A stretch of DNA of 5,220 nt from JAKAFX01 sp043196285 (GCA_043196285.1 JBBYJL010000078.1:1-5220), one strand, 5' to 3'. Positions 1-5,158 are shown, counted from the first letter of the stretch. Program-made: numbers and translations. The notes: a model not told the origin generated them from the sequence alone.

Positions 1-224
1 AGACCCCAGGTAAGGAAGATCTTGCTTATTGCAGTCATCTTCAGTCGCGGTATAAGATATATAAAAACTGTAGAGGTAACTGCACTCAACAGAAGGATAA
101 GCCCTATTTCAATATAATTGAGCCTTAGCGAATCCAGATAGAACGGGGCTGATATGGAAAGAAGGGTGAATACTGAGGACCTTAGGGTCCTGGATAAAGA
201 AAGCAGAATCCCCTGAGCTTTCAT
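1..224 (-). CDS. MFS-type transporter, N-terminal fragment (runs off left edge)
   Basis: An open frame starts at the ATG at 224 and stays open for 74 codons to the window edge, so only the N terminus is visible. It is strongly hydrophobic: a first membrane segment at about residues 16-33 containing APFYLDSL, then NYIEIGLILLL leading into a second segment at about 38-58. The pattern of a first helix, a short loop with YL..L, then an IG-containing second helix is typical of major facilitator superfamily proteins, which act in the cytoplasmic membrane. The usual basic, glycine-rich loop after helix 2 is not obvious; the loop reads PRLKMTAISK. Substrate cannot be guessed. An in-frame stop lies about 10 codons upstream with no other ATG, GTG or TTG between, which supports this start. 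There is no Shine-Dalgarno motif, so the gene may be leaderless. It follows aCPSF1 on the same strand after 170 nt. MFS assignment is inference from two helices. Confidence 0.72.
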   Translation of the reverse strand, partial: MKAQGILLSLSRTLRSSVFTLLSISAPFYLDSLRLNYIEIGLILLLSAVTSTVFIYLIPRLKMTAISKIFLTWG

Positions 225-245
225 TGAGATGGCACATGTTATTGA

Positions 246-268
246 TTCATTTAATTATTCTTGATAAA
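246..268 (-). promoter_or_regulatory. Possible TATA region for the MFS-type gene
   Basis: Read on the minus strand, this AT-rich stretch holds two TATA-like elements: TTTATC (from 263-268) and ATTAAAT (from about 249-255). The nearer one lies roughly 25-28 nt before the ATG at 224, as expected for a leaderless archaeal transcript; the farther one would give a short leader of about 15-20 nt. An ATTCATT-type direct repeat occurs at 245-255 and 277-286 but may be chance in such AT-rich DNA. Neither element is a strong consensus. Confidence 0.3.
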
Positions 269-294
269 TTGGGATAATTCATTAATCTGAAAGC

Positions 295-345
295 ATCGGA
301 TTTGTTTAGATTCCTCATTACAAGATAGGTATAAGGAAATCCGAT
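295..345. repeat. Inverted repeat, 9-bp perfect arms, between aCPSF1 and MFS genes
   Basis: ATCGGATTT at 295-303 is the exact reverse complement of AAATCCGAT at 337-345, with 33 nt between. CCT at 313-315 can add three inner pairs with AGG at 334-336. In the minus-strand transcript it would form a hairpin about 50 nt after the aCPSF1 stop codon. It could be a 3'-UTR structure or RNA-processing element, or a protein-binding site upstream of the MFS gene. No T-run directly follows it on the minus strand, so it is not a classic intrinsic terminator. Confidence 0.5.
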
Positions 346-367
346 CGAATTATTCCTTTTGGAAGAT

Positions 368-384
368 CATGCATGTCATGCATG
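368..384. repeat. Doubled CATGCATG palindrome in the aCPSF1 3' flank
   Basis: The 8-bp palindrome CATGCATG occurs at 368-375 and again at 377-384, separated by one T. Each copy is self-complementary and the pair is both a direct and an inverted repeat. It begins 10 nt beyond the aCPSF1 stop codon. The site could be a dimeric protein-binding site or fold in the transcript; nothing in the window names a binding protein. Confidence 0.5.
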
Positions 385-394
385 GCCGTAAATG

Positions 395-2314
395 TTAGTA
401 TAGCCTTATGGTCTCAAGGTTCTTTAGAGCAACAGCCTCTATACCGAACCTGGATCTGATAAGTTTCGAGAATTCATAGGTCTTTTCACCATCGCCATGG
501 TTAACCAGTATCTTATGTGGCTTCGGCTGCATCGTAGCAATGTACGACAACAGCTGCCTCTTGTCAGAGTGACCTGAGAAGCCTTCAGCGTTCTCGACAT
601 TCATCTTGATCTGAAACTTTGTTTGCTTACCGTTATCAGAAAGCGTGAGTTCAGTGGCACCCCTCTGGACCCGTCTTCCCAGAGTTCCGTCAGCTTGGTA
701 GCCAACAAAAACAAGGCTGTGTTTGGGTGAGTCAATCCACGACTTGAAATATTCCATTACAGGACCTCCATTCATCATGCCGGACGTTGCAAGAATAATG
801 TAACTCGAGGTGGAATCGCATATCTCTCTCCTCTCTGTTGAATTCTCAACCCTCTTGAAGATATCACTCAAAAACGGATTTTCTCCCTTAATCATAATCT
901 TTTCCCTCAACTCCCTGTTGAGGTACTCAGGATAAGCAGCGTGAATAGCAGTGGCTTCCATGATCATGCCGTCGAGGTAAACAGTGGTTTTTGGTATTGT
1001 TCCCTGACGCATAGCCTCTTCCAGAACCAGCATGACCTCCTGGCTTCTTCCGACAGCAAAGACTGGAATGAGTACAGATCCACCCTTAGAGAAAGTCCTG
1101 TTGATTATCTCAACCAGGGTCTGGCCCGCCTCCTGTCTGGAATGTGAATAATCGTCCCTTCCAGCATATGTTGATTCTGTCATGAATGTTTCCACTCTTG
1201 GAAACCTGTTATTTGCAGGGTTAAAAAGCCACGATTTCTCAAATTTGACGTCACCGCTTAGAACTATATTGTATATTCCCTCCCCTATGTGCAGATGCAC
1301 GGAGGCTGATCCAAGTATATGGCCTGCATTGTAAAAGGTGAGTCTCGTATCTCTGGTGATATCAGTAGTTTCATTATATTTCAGCACTATTGAATGTTTT
1401 ATCTCATCCCTTATGTGTTTTGATTCATACGGTGCTTTATGTCCTTCCATGTGGGCTACCTTGATGTAATCGTTCTGGAGAAGAGCAGCCAGATCTCTGG
1501 TCGGAGGAGTCATGTAGACAGGGCCATCATAACCGTATTTATACAGAATGGGAAGAAGCCCGGAATGATCAAGATGCGCATGTGTAAGAACAACCGCATC
1601 CAGTGAACTGAAAGGCTGGATTTCGGGCAGGTACAGATAGGGTGCACCAGCCCATGGGGCATCATCATCAGTTGAGTTGAGCATGCCGCAATCAACAAGG
1701 ATCTTGGAGTTGTTTGTTGATACCAGAGTGGCGCTTCTTCCAACCTCCCGGTGCCCTCCAAGTGCAGTCATTCTTATCCATGTTTCCCCGGGCATCGTTG
1801 GAACATTCAGTTTTAGACCGAGATTATGCAGAAACTCTTTCCTTTCCTGCTTGACATCCCTAAGTAGCTCGCGTGTTTCCTTCACGGTCCTTGAGTACAT
1901 GGGTGGTGCCCTTACTATCCTGGGAGACCACTTTGTTTTACTCTTTATTAGTTGAACTATATCAGACGATCTGGAAGTGACTAACGAGGGTTCGTCGCAT
2001 TCAATTACAACTTCACCTGTGTCAGCTTCAAAATAAACATCCTGCAATCCTGCCTTATCAGGAATTATTTCCTCTATGTGGGCCTTTGCCTCTTCCTCTG
2101 ATTCCAGTATACTCGGATCGGGGCGGATCAGGATTCTTCTCCGTATCTCCTGAGCTATCTGTCTTGCAAGATCATCTCGCTTGGCAAACAGTTCCTCATC
2201 CTTCGTATAGACTACTATGTTTGGACCTTCATAATCTATTTCAGTGATCTTGTTGTCAGGGTATAACCGATCGAATATCGATCTAGCATCTGATAAATAG
2301 TCCTTAAAAGACAT
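395..2314 (-). CDS. fttA: aCPSF1/FttA: archaeal CPSF-type beta-CASP ribonuclease, transcription termination factor
   Basis: Zinc-dependent endoribonuclease that in other archaea cleaves transcripts behind RNA polymerase and mediates termination and 3'-end formation; cytoplasmic. Residues are counted from the ATG at 2314 (639 aa). Two KH-like domains lie at about 1-62 and 63-136. Metallo-beta-lactamase motifs follow: ILVDCG (205-210), HAHLDH with H245, H247, D249 and H250, GHILGSA with H332, and SGDV with D355. The beta-CASP motifs are all present: A with E380 in TEST, B with H582 in GFSGHSD, C with H606 in VNHGDG. The C terminus ends ETIRLY, close to the conserved tail that contributes to dimerisation in characterised homologues. 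Length is normal. A GTG four codons upstream (2326) is in frame, but it lies inside AGGTG (2328-2324), which sits 9 nt before the ATG and looks like its ribosome binding site; I therefore chose the ATG. The gene follows psmB by 42 nt and is probably co-transcribed. The KH2 loop lacks GxxG. Confidence 0.97.
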   Translation of the reverse strand: MSFKDYLSDARSIFDRLYPDNKITEIDYEGPNIVVYTKDEELFAKRDDLARQIAQEIRRRILIRPDPSILESEEEAKAHIEEIIPDKAGLQDVYFEADTGEVVIECDEPSLVTSRSSDIVQLIKSKTKWSPRIVRAPPMYSRTVKETRELLRDVKQERKEFLHNLGLKLNVPTMPGETWIRMTALGGHREVGRSATLVSTNNSKILVDCGMLNSTDDDAPWAGAPYLYLPEIQPFSSLDAVVLTHAHLDHSGLLPILYKYGYDGPVYMTPPTRDLAALLQNDYIKVAHMEGHKAPYESKHIRDEIKHSIVLKYNETTDITRDTRLTFYNAGHILGSASVHLHIGEGIYNIVLSGDVKFEKSWLFNPANNRFPRVETFMTESTYAGRDDYSHSRQEAGQTLVEIINRTFSKGGSVLIPVFAVGRSQEVMLVLEEAMRQGTIPKTTVYLDGMIMEATAIHAAYPEYLNRELREKIMIKGENPFLSDIFKRVENSTERREICDSTSSYIILATSGMMNGGPVMEYFKSWIDSPKHSLVFVGYQADGTLGRRVQRGATELTLSDNGKQTKFQIKMNVENAEGFSGHSDKRQLLSYIATMQPKPHKILVNHGDGEKTYEFSKLIRSRFGIEAVALKNLETIRLY

Positions 2315-2323
2315 CGCATTGTA

Positions 2324-2328
2324 CACCT
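2324..2328 (-). promoter_or_regulatory. Shine-Dalgarno-like site of aCPSF1
   Basis: On the minus strand the sequence AGGTG lies 9 nt upstream of the ATG at 2314. The only competing start, GTG at 2326, overlaps this motif and has no such element before it (upstream reads AACTGAATA). This decides the start in favour of the ATG, at moderate certainty. Confidence 0.5.
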
Positions 2329-2356
2329 ATTCAGTTAAATAATTTGATTTGGAATT

Positions 2357-2992
2357 TTAAAATTTTAATTTTAGTTTTTTGATTCTGTCCAAGATATCCT
2401 CTTCTGGTACTTGAGTATATCCATTTTTAGCATCTATGACCGCTACATCGATCATTCCCCCAGAAGCAGAATCCCTGGATTTCGCAACCGAAACTGCCGT
2501 GACTACCAGATCTATACCATCATCGATCTTCATGTCCTTCGAGTAGCTGTTCTCGAGCACACCATAGACAAATGGAGAACCTGATCCAGTACTGGCAAAT
2601 ATGTCCTCCACACTACCTCCGGCAGCGTCAACAGAAAATATGTGAGGAGAAGTATCAAATCCTCCAATAAGAATCTGAACCATATAGGGGTAATACTTTG
2701 ACTGGTTGAGTATATTTGATAACAATGTAGCTGCAGCTTCTATAGGCATTCCGACCTTTCTCTGAAGTCTGTAGAGTTGCAACTCTGCCTGCATGTATCT
2801 AACAAGGACCTGCGCATCTCCTACCAGTCCCGCTATTGTCATGGCCGCGCTCCTGTCTATCTGATGGAGTTTTTTTCCATCCTTGTGGGCAATGAAGTGG
2901 TCCATCGTAACGCGTCGATCTGTAGCCATTATTACTGCATCTTTAACCGTTATTCCTACTGTTGTAGTTCCAGTTTCCAATTGTGTATTCAT
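2357..2992 (-). CDS. psmB: 20S proteasome beta subunit, Thr-dependent peptidase
   Basis: Catalytic beta subunit of the archaeal 20S proteasome; assembles in inner heptameric rings between alpha rings and degrades unfolded proteins delivered by PAN or Cdc48-type ATPases. The precursor is 211 aa. The short propeptide MNTQLETG is cleaved before T9, which becomes the N-terminal nucleophile (mature Thr1). Other expected active-site residues are in place: D25 (mature 17), K41 (mature 33), S137 in GSGSP (mature 129), D174 (mature 166) and S177 (mature 169) in RDSASGG. Propeptide size, total length and much of the sequence closely match the T. acidophilum beta subunit as I remember it. The ATG at 2992 is preceded by GAGGG at 8 nt spacing and by a TATA-like box. 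It is the first gene of an operon with aCPSF1. No alpha subunit gene lies in the window. Confidence 0.98.
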   Translation of the reverse strand: MNTQLETGTTTVGITVKDAVIMATDRRVTMDHFIAHKDGKKLHQIDRSAAMTIAGLVGDAQVLVRYMQAELQLYRLQRKVGMPIEAAATLLSNILNQSKYYPYMVQILIGGFDTSPHIFSVDAAGGSVEDIFASTGSGSPFVYGVLENSYSKDMKIDDGIDLVVTAVSVAKSRDSASGGMIDVAVIDAKNGYTQVPEEDILDRIKKLKLKF

Positions 2993-3000
2993 AAAAAAAT

Positions 3001-3005
3001 CCCTC
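3001..3005 (-). promoter_or_regulatory. Shine-Dalgarno site of psmB
   Basis: On the minus strand GAGGG is followed by eight bases (A plus a T-run) and then the ATG at 2992. This is a good archaeal ribosome binding site and indicates a leadered transcript, unlike the apparently leaderless genes nearby. Confidence 0.7.
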
Positions 3006-3034
3006 TTTTTTAGGTCTTAACTGCATTTTATTAT

Positions 3035-3043
3035 TATATTAAA
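3035..3043 (-). promoter_or_regulatory. Putative TATA box of the psmB-aCPSF1 operon
   Basis: TTTAATATA on the minus strand is preceded by the purine-rich AAAAGGA, a plausible TFB recognition element. Transcription would begin about 25 nt downstream, near 3012, giving a leader of about 20 nt that just includes GAGGG. I see no comparable promoter in the short gap before aCPSF1, which supports co-transcription. Confidence 0.55.
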
Positions 3044-3204
3044 TCCTTTTTACTTTCACTCCATGACAAAATTTTCATTCTGTTGATAGGCAAAACCTTA
3101 CAGACAAAGAGTTCACAGAGCATGTCACCAGTTTGCAATCCATAACCGGTTTTTCATTTAGCAGGTTTCTCTTCACAAAAGTATCTGAATCATTTCTTCA
3201 ATTC

Positions 3205-3212
3205 TTTTATAT
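3205..3212 (+). promoter_or_regulatory. Putative TATA box of the CBS-domain gene
   Basis: TTTTATAT is a good archaeal TATA element. Its centre lies about 24 nt before the ATG at 3232, the normal distance from TATA box to transcription start. That places the mRNA 5' end at or next to this ATG, so the transcript is probably leaderless. It also argues against the upstream in-frame TTG at 3133 and ATG at 3211, which would lie before or inside the promoter. Confidence 0.6.
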
Positions 3213-3231
3213 GGGATATGCATCTCATACT

Positions 3232-3654
3232 ATGGTTCTTTATGCCTCAGACATAATGCGGAAAGAGTTCAGAACAATTTCACCAAACCTTACTGTCTTG
3301 GACGCTGCCAGAATTATGACAGGTGACTCCTCTGGATTCTTAATCATCGAGAAGGACTCTAAGCCTGTTGGAATCGTTACTGAGTGGGATATAGTTTCAA
3401 AGGTCACGGCAACCCAGATCGATCCGAAAAACATTATGGTATCAGATATCATGAGCACAAATTTCATTTCTGTCACCAAGGAAACACCAACTGACAAAGT
3501 GGTGGAGATTATGCAGGTAAACAGGATCAGACGACTCCCGGTTATTGACAACAATAAGATCATAGGAGTTATAACATCTAGAGACATCATCAGAATATTC
3601 AGGGATTATATGGATAATATTGCTGAGGTCGTCTCCAGATTCGGAAACTTCTGA
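3232..3654 (+). CDS. Two-CBS-domain protein, probable adenosine-nucleotide sensor
   Basis: A 140-aa cytoplasmic protein made almost entirely of a CBS pair (Bateman module). CBS1 spans about residues 7-60 and CBS2 about 72-123. Each ends in the usual ligand-binding motif: GIVTEWD (47-53, with T50 and D53) and GVITSRD (112-118, with T115 and D118). Each begins with the usual SDIM-type helix (ASDIM, VSDIM). Such modules bind AMP, ADP, ATP or SAM and regulate partner proteins; the ligand and partner here are unknown, and no enzyme domain is attached. The frame is open back to a TTG at 3133, but the extension has no CBS similarity, and the TATA box at 3205-3212 points to the ATG at 3232. Length matches stand-alone archaeal CBS-pair proteins. 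It is divergent from psmB and convergent with the exonuclease gene, with 5 nt between the stop codons. Confidence 0.92.
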   Translation: MVLYASDIMRKEFRTISPNLTVLDAARIMTGDSSGFLIIEKDSKPVGIVTEWDIVSKVTATQIDPKNIMVSDIMSTNFISVTKETPTDKVVEIMQVNRIRRLPVIDNNKIIGVITSRDIIRIFRDYMDNIAEVVSRFGNF

Positions 3655-3659
3655 TCAGC

Positions 3660-4298
3660 CTACTGAAAGATGTCATGGAATATAACGAGGATATCATGGC
3701 TGTCTCCAGCAGCATACTCCCTTAGTTTCTCATCTCTGTTCATCCACATTTCCTTTATAACCTGCCCCTTGTTTTTGTCAGGTTGAGCCACAAGATTTTT
3801 CACGCGCTTCAGGGGAAGAGTGGAGTATCTTTCATGAACAACAACATCATCCAGCTTTCTTATGATATAATCACCAGTAAGTTTTTCGATGTCGTCAGCA
3901 ATTACATACATCATATCAAGACACCAGGATGTGCCTATGTAATATTCAATATTTCTGAAACGATTTGAAAAGTTCCTGTTCCTTATCTTTTTCTGTATCA
4001 GGGGAATGTCATAACCAGTATGATTGTAACCTATGACTATTTCCGGTTGAACTCTGCCCAGGAGGCTGTCAAAGTTCCTGAGTAACTGTTCTTCCCTGTT
4101 CAGTTCCTCCGGTTTGGAAACATATACATCTGTCCTGATAGCCGGAAAATTATATGCTGCAGATATCACTATAATCTCTTCATTTGTAAGAAAACCTTCG
4201 CTGTCAACAACCAGTGTTTCCAGATCGAAGGAAAGCACTTTTCTGCGGTCGACTTCACTAGATATATCGCGGATGAACTGAAAATACCCCTTTCCCAT
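3660..4298 (-). CDS. Stand-alone DEDDy 3'-5' exonuclease related to the PolB proofreading domain
   Basis: A 212-aa RNase H-fold protein with all DEDDy catalytic residues: Exo I in FDLET (D25, E27), Exo II in GYNHTGYDIPL (D97), and Exo III in YAAGD (Y195, D199). The Exo II form GYN....D.P is typical of the exonuclease domain of family B DNA polymerases, but no polymerase domain follows and the length fits a free-standing nuclease of the predicted PolB-like exonuclease group. The expected reaction is metal-dependent 3'-5' hydrolysis of single-stranded nucleic acid; whether DNA or RNA is the substrate cannot be told. No signal peptide or membrane segment is visible, so it should be cytoplasmic. 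The ATG at 4298 is preceded by AGGT at about 5 nt, a weak Shine-Dalgarno motif. It begins 20 nt after the stop of the RHH-like gene, so the two are probably one transcription unit. Biological role is unknown. Confidence 0.88.
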   Translation of the reverse strand: MGKGYFQFIRDISSEVDRRKVLSFDLETLVVDSEGFLTNEEIIVISAAYNFPAIRTDVYVSKPEELNREEQLLRNFDSLLGRVQPEIVIGYNHTGYDIPLIQKKIRNRNFSNRFRNIEYYIGTSWCLDMMYVIADDIEKLTGDYIIRKLDDVVVHERYSTLPLKRVKNLVAQPDKNKGQVIKEMWMNRDEKLREYAAGDSHDILVIFHDIFQ

Positions 4299-4318
4299 TG
4301 AAACCTGATTATGAAAGA

Positions 4319-4828
4319 CTATTTTTTATTTCTTTCTGGTGAAATGGAAAGGTTGTCAACGAAGTTACACTTCTTCACCGCAACTGATTTCCTGATATTT
4401 TCTGGTATGCTAAGGTTCTTGATCTGGATGAAGGAATCAATACGATTGTCGAAATCGTCCTCTGAGATATCAGTTATAGTCAGATTGTCAATGTTCCTGA
4501 ACGAAACCTTATTTCCAAGTTCGTTAAGCTCCTTACCAGTCATCTCAAGATTCTTGAAGTTGGAAACAACTTCTATTCTTGCAGATTTGGCTCCTTTCAC
4601 AAATTCCCTGGATATACCAACTGCGCCGTCAATGGCCCCTATGAATGTCTTGTAGGATTCGTTAGTTATCTCCCCTATCGTCTTTCCAGTTTCCTTGGCA
4701 ATCTGCGACATTTTTCTGTAAATGCGATCGCTGACTCCTTTTATTGATACCGTTCTCTTGTCTTCCTCTTCATCCTCTTCCTTAGATTCATTTTTATTCT
4801 TTTCGCTAACCATAATCATGGAATGCAT
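4319..4828 (-). CDS. RHH-like protein with four ~22-residue C-terminal repeats, function unknown
   Basis: I do not recognise this 169-aa protein as a named family. Residues 8-24 form a highly charged, mostly acidic tail. Residues 25-63 look like a ribbon-helix-helix fold: a strand RTVSI, a helix SDRIYRKMSQIAKETG, the turn GKT, then a second helix ending near TFI. This resembles CopG/MetJ-type DNA-binding proteins, with one extra residue after the strand. A linker helix follows (about 66-83). Residues 85-163 contain four copies of a repeat with core NL.I or NL.M, at N93, N115, N138 and N159, spaced 22, 23 and 21 residues, suggesting a small beta-rich solenoid. No membrane segment or catalytic motif is seen. 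Starts at 4828, 4819 and 4813 are all possible; a TTAATAA element 24 nt before 4813 would favour MVSEKNK as a leaderless start. It is the first gene of a pair with the exonuclease and could regulate its own operon. Confidence 0.8.
   Translation of the reverse strand: MHSMIMVSEKNKNESKEEDEEEDKRTVSIKGVSDRIYRKMSQIAKETGKTIGEITNESYKTFIGAIDGAVGISREFVKGAKSARIEVVSNFKNLEMTGKELNELGNKVSFRNIDNLTITDISEDDFDNRIDSFIQIKNLSIPENIRKSVAVKKCNFVDNLSISPERNKK
4340..4576 (-). repeat. Coding region of four ~22-residue protein repeats
   Basis: Aligned cores are VSNFKNLEMT (88-97), FRNIDNLTIT (110-119), FIQIKNLSIP (133-142) and CNFVDNLSIS (154-163). The shared pattern is hydrophobic-x-x-[FIV]-[KD]-N-L-x-[MI]-[TPS]. The invariant Asn-Leu recurs every 21-23 residues, a period seen in leucine-rich repeats and beta-solenoids. 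The DNA copies have diverged, so this is an old protein-level repeat and not a recent tandem duplication. Confidence 0.65.
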
Positions 4829-4860
4829 ACTGGTTATTAAGGTTATTGGTAAACCGGTAT
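4827..4860. promoter_or_regulatory. Candidate operator: imperfect inverted repeat around the RHH-gene promoter
   Basis: ATACTGGTT (4827-4835) and AACCGGTAT (4852-4860) are reverse complements at eight of nine positions, 16 nt apart. A third half-site-like ATACTG lies at 4868-4873. Between the arms sits TTAATAA (minus strand, 4834-4840), a possible TATA box 24 nt before the ATG at 4813. Two GGTTATT copies (4832-4838 and 4841-4847) add a direct repeat with 9-bp spacing. A dimeric repressor, possibly the RHH-like product itself, could bind here. The repeat is seen; the role is inferred. Confidence 0.4.
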
Positions 4861-5158
4861 ACTAGTAATACTGTCCAGACATACTTCAGAAACTGGCATA
4901 TTCTAGAGCTTTTTCCTTAAACACGCGTCCGGGAGTTGCGTAACATTATCCATATTAAACCTCAGACATGGAATTGAGAAGCAAGCTCGAATCTCGCAAG
5001 TTTCACGTGAATTGATTATAAGATGAGAAGAGTCTAAATTTACAATCTCCGATAACATATCCCAGACTCATCTGATGCATAAGCGTTATTTCTGTCAACA
5101 TAGGTCTGGCAACGTCAGAGTTTACTAAACATTATATTTAATGAAAATATGAACCTTA
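4829..5158. other. Long divergent intergenic region without a recognisable gene
   Basis: These 330 nt separate two divergent genes. The left end holds the candidate operator and minus-strand promoter, the right end the plus-strand TATA box at 5132-5140. Between them I find no tRNA, no convincing coding frame and no repeat array. Weak structure is present: AGATGAG (5021-5027) can pair with CTCATCT (5067-5073), and CCAGAC (5062-5067) can pair with GTCTGG (5104-5109); the two stems share one base and compete. CAGACAT occurs at 4877-4883 and 4963-4969. The length is generous compared with the other gaps in this window, so a small RNA or long regulatory region remains possible. Confidence 0.5.
5132..5140 (+). 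promoter_or_regulatory. Putative TATA box of the right-edge gene
   Basis: TTATATTTA is a good archaeal TATA element. Its centre lies about 23 nt before the ATG at 5159, so transcription would start at or beside that codon. This mirrors the TATA-to-ATG spacing of the CBS-domain gene and suggests a second leaderless transcript. Confidence 0.5.

Noticed and set aside
110..237. Alternative minus-strand frame from the ATG at 237 (MCHLNESSGD).
   Set aside because: It overlaps the hydrophobic MFS-like frame in another register, ends after about 42 codons, and has no recognisable pattern.
941..1955. Open frames inside aCPSF1 on other frames: 941-1147 and 1677-1955 (plus), 1510-1761 (minus).
   Set aside because: They overlap the conserved nuclease gene, have no ribosome binding site or promoter, and their translations show no domain-like pattern.
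2777..3013. Plus-strand open frame opposite psmB.
   Set aside because: It lies antisense to conserved proteasome coding sequence, and its Cys/Ser/Tyr-rich translation looks like a complement artefact.
3240..3590. Minus-strand frame opposite the CBS gene.
   Set aside because: It is antisense to a well-supported gene and has no promoter or family resemblance.
3783..4655. Plus-strand frames opposite the exonuclease (3783-3968) and RHH-like (4311-4655) genes.
   Set aside because: Both are complements of frames with clear domain structure and have no initiation signals.
4975..5000. tRNA T-arm-like sequence containing CTCGAATC.
   Set aside because: The minus-strand 5-bp stem frames the wrong loop register (ATTCGAG), and no D-arm, anticodon arm or acceptor stem can be built around it.
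4968..5015. A 15-codon frame starting MELRSKLES in the right intergenic region.
   Set aside because: The nearest TATA-like sequence is only about 15 nt upstream, there is no Shine-Dalgarno motif, and a frame this short is expected by chance.
5017..5082. Possible C/D box guide RNA: AAGATGA (5020-5026) as C box and CTGA (5072-5075) as D box.
   Set aside because: The C box deviates from RTGATGA, no separate C' and D' boxes can be placed, and the terminal stem is at best four AT pairs.
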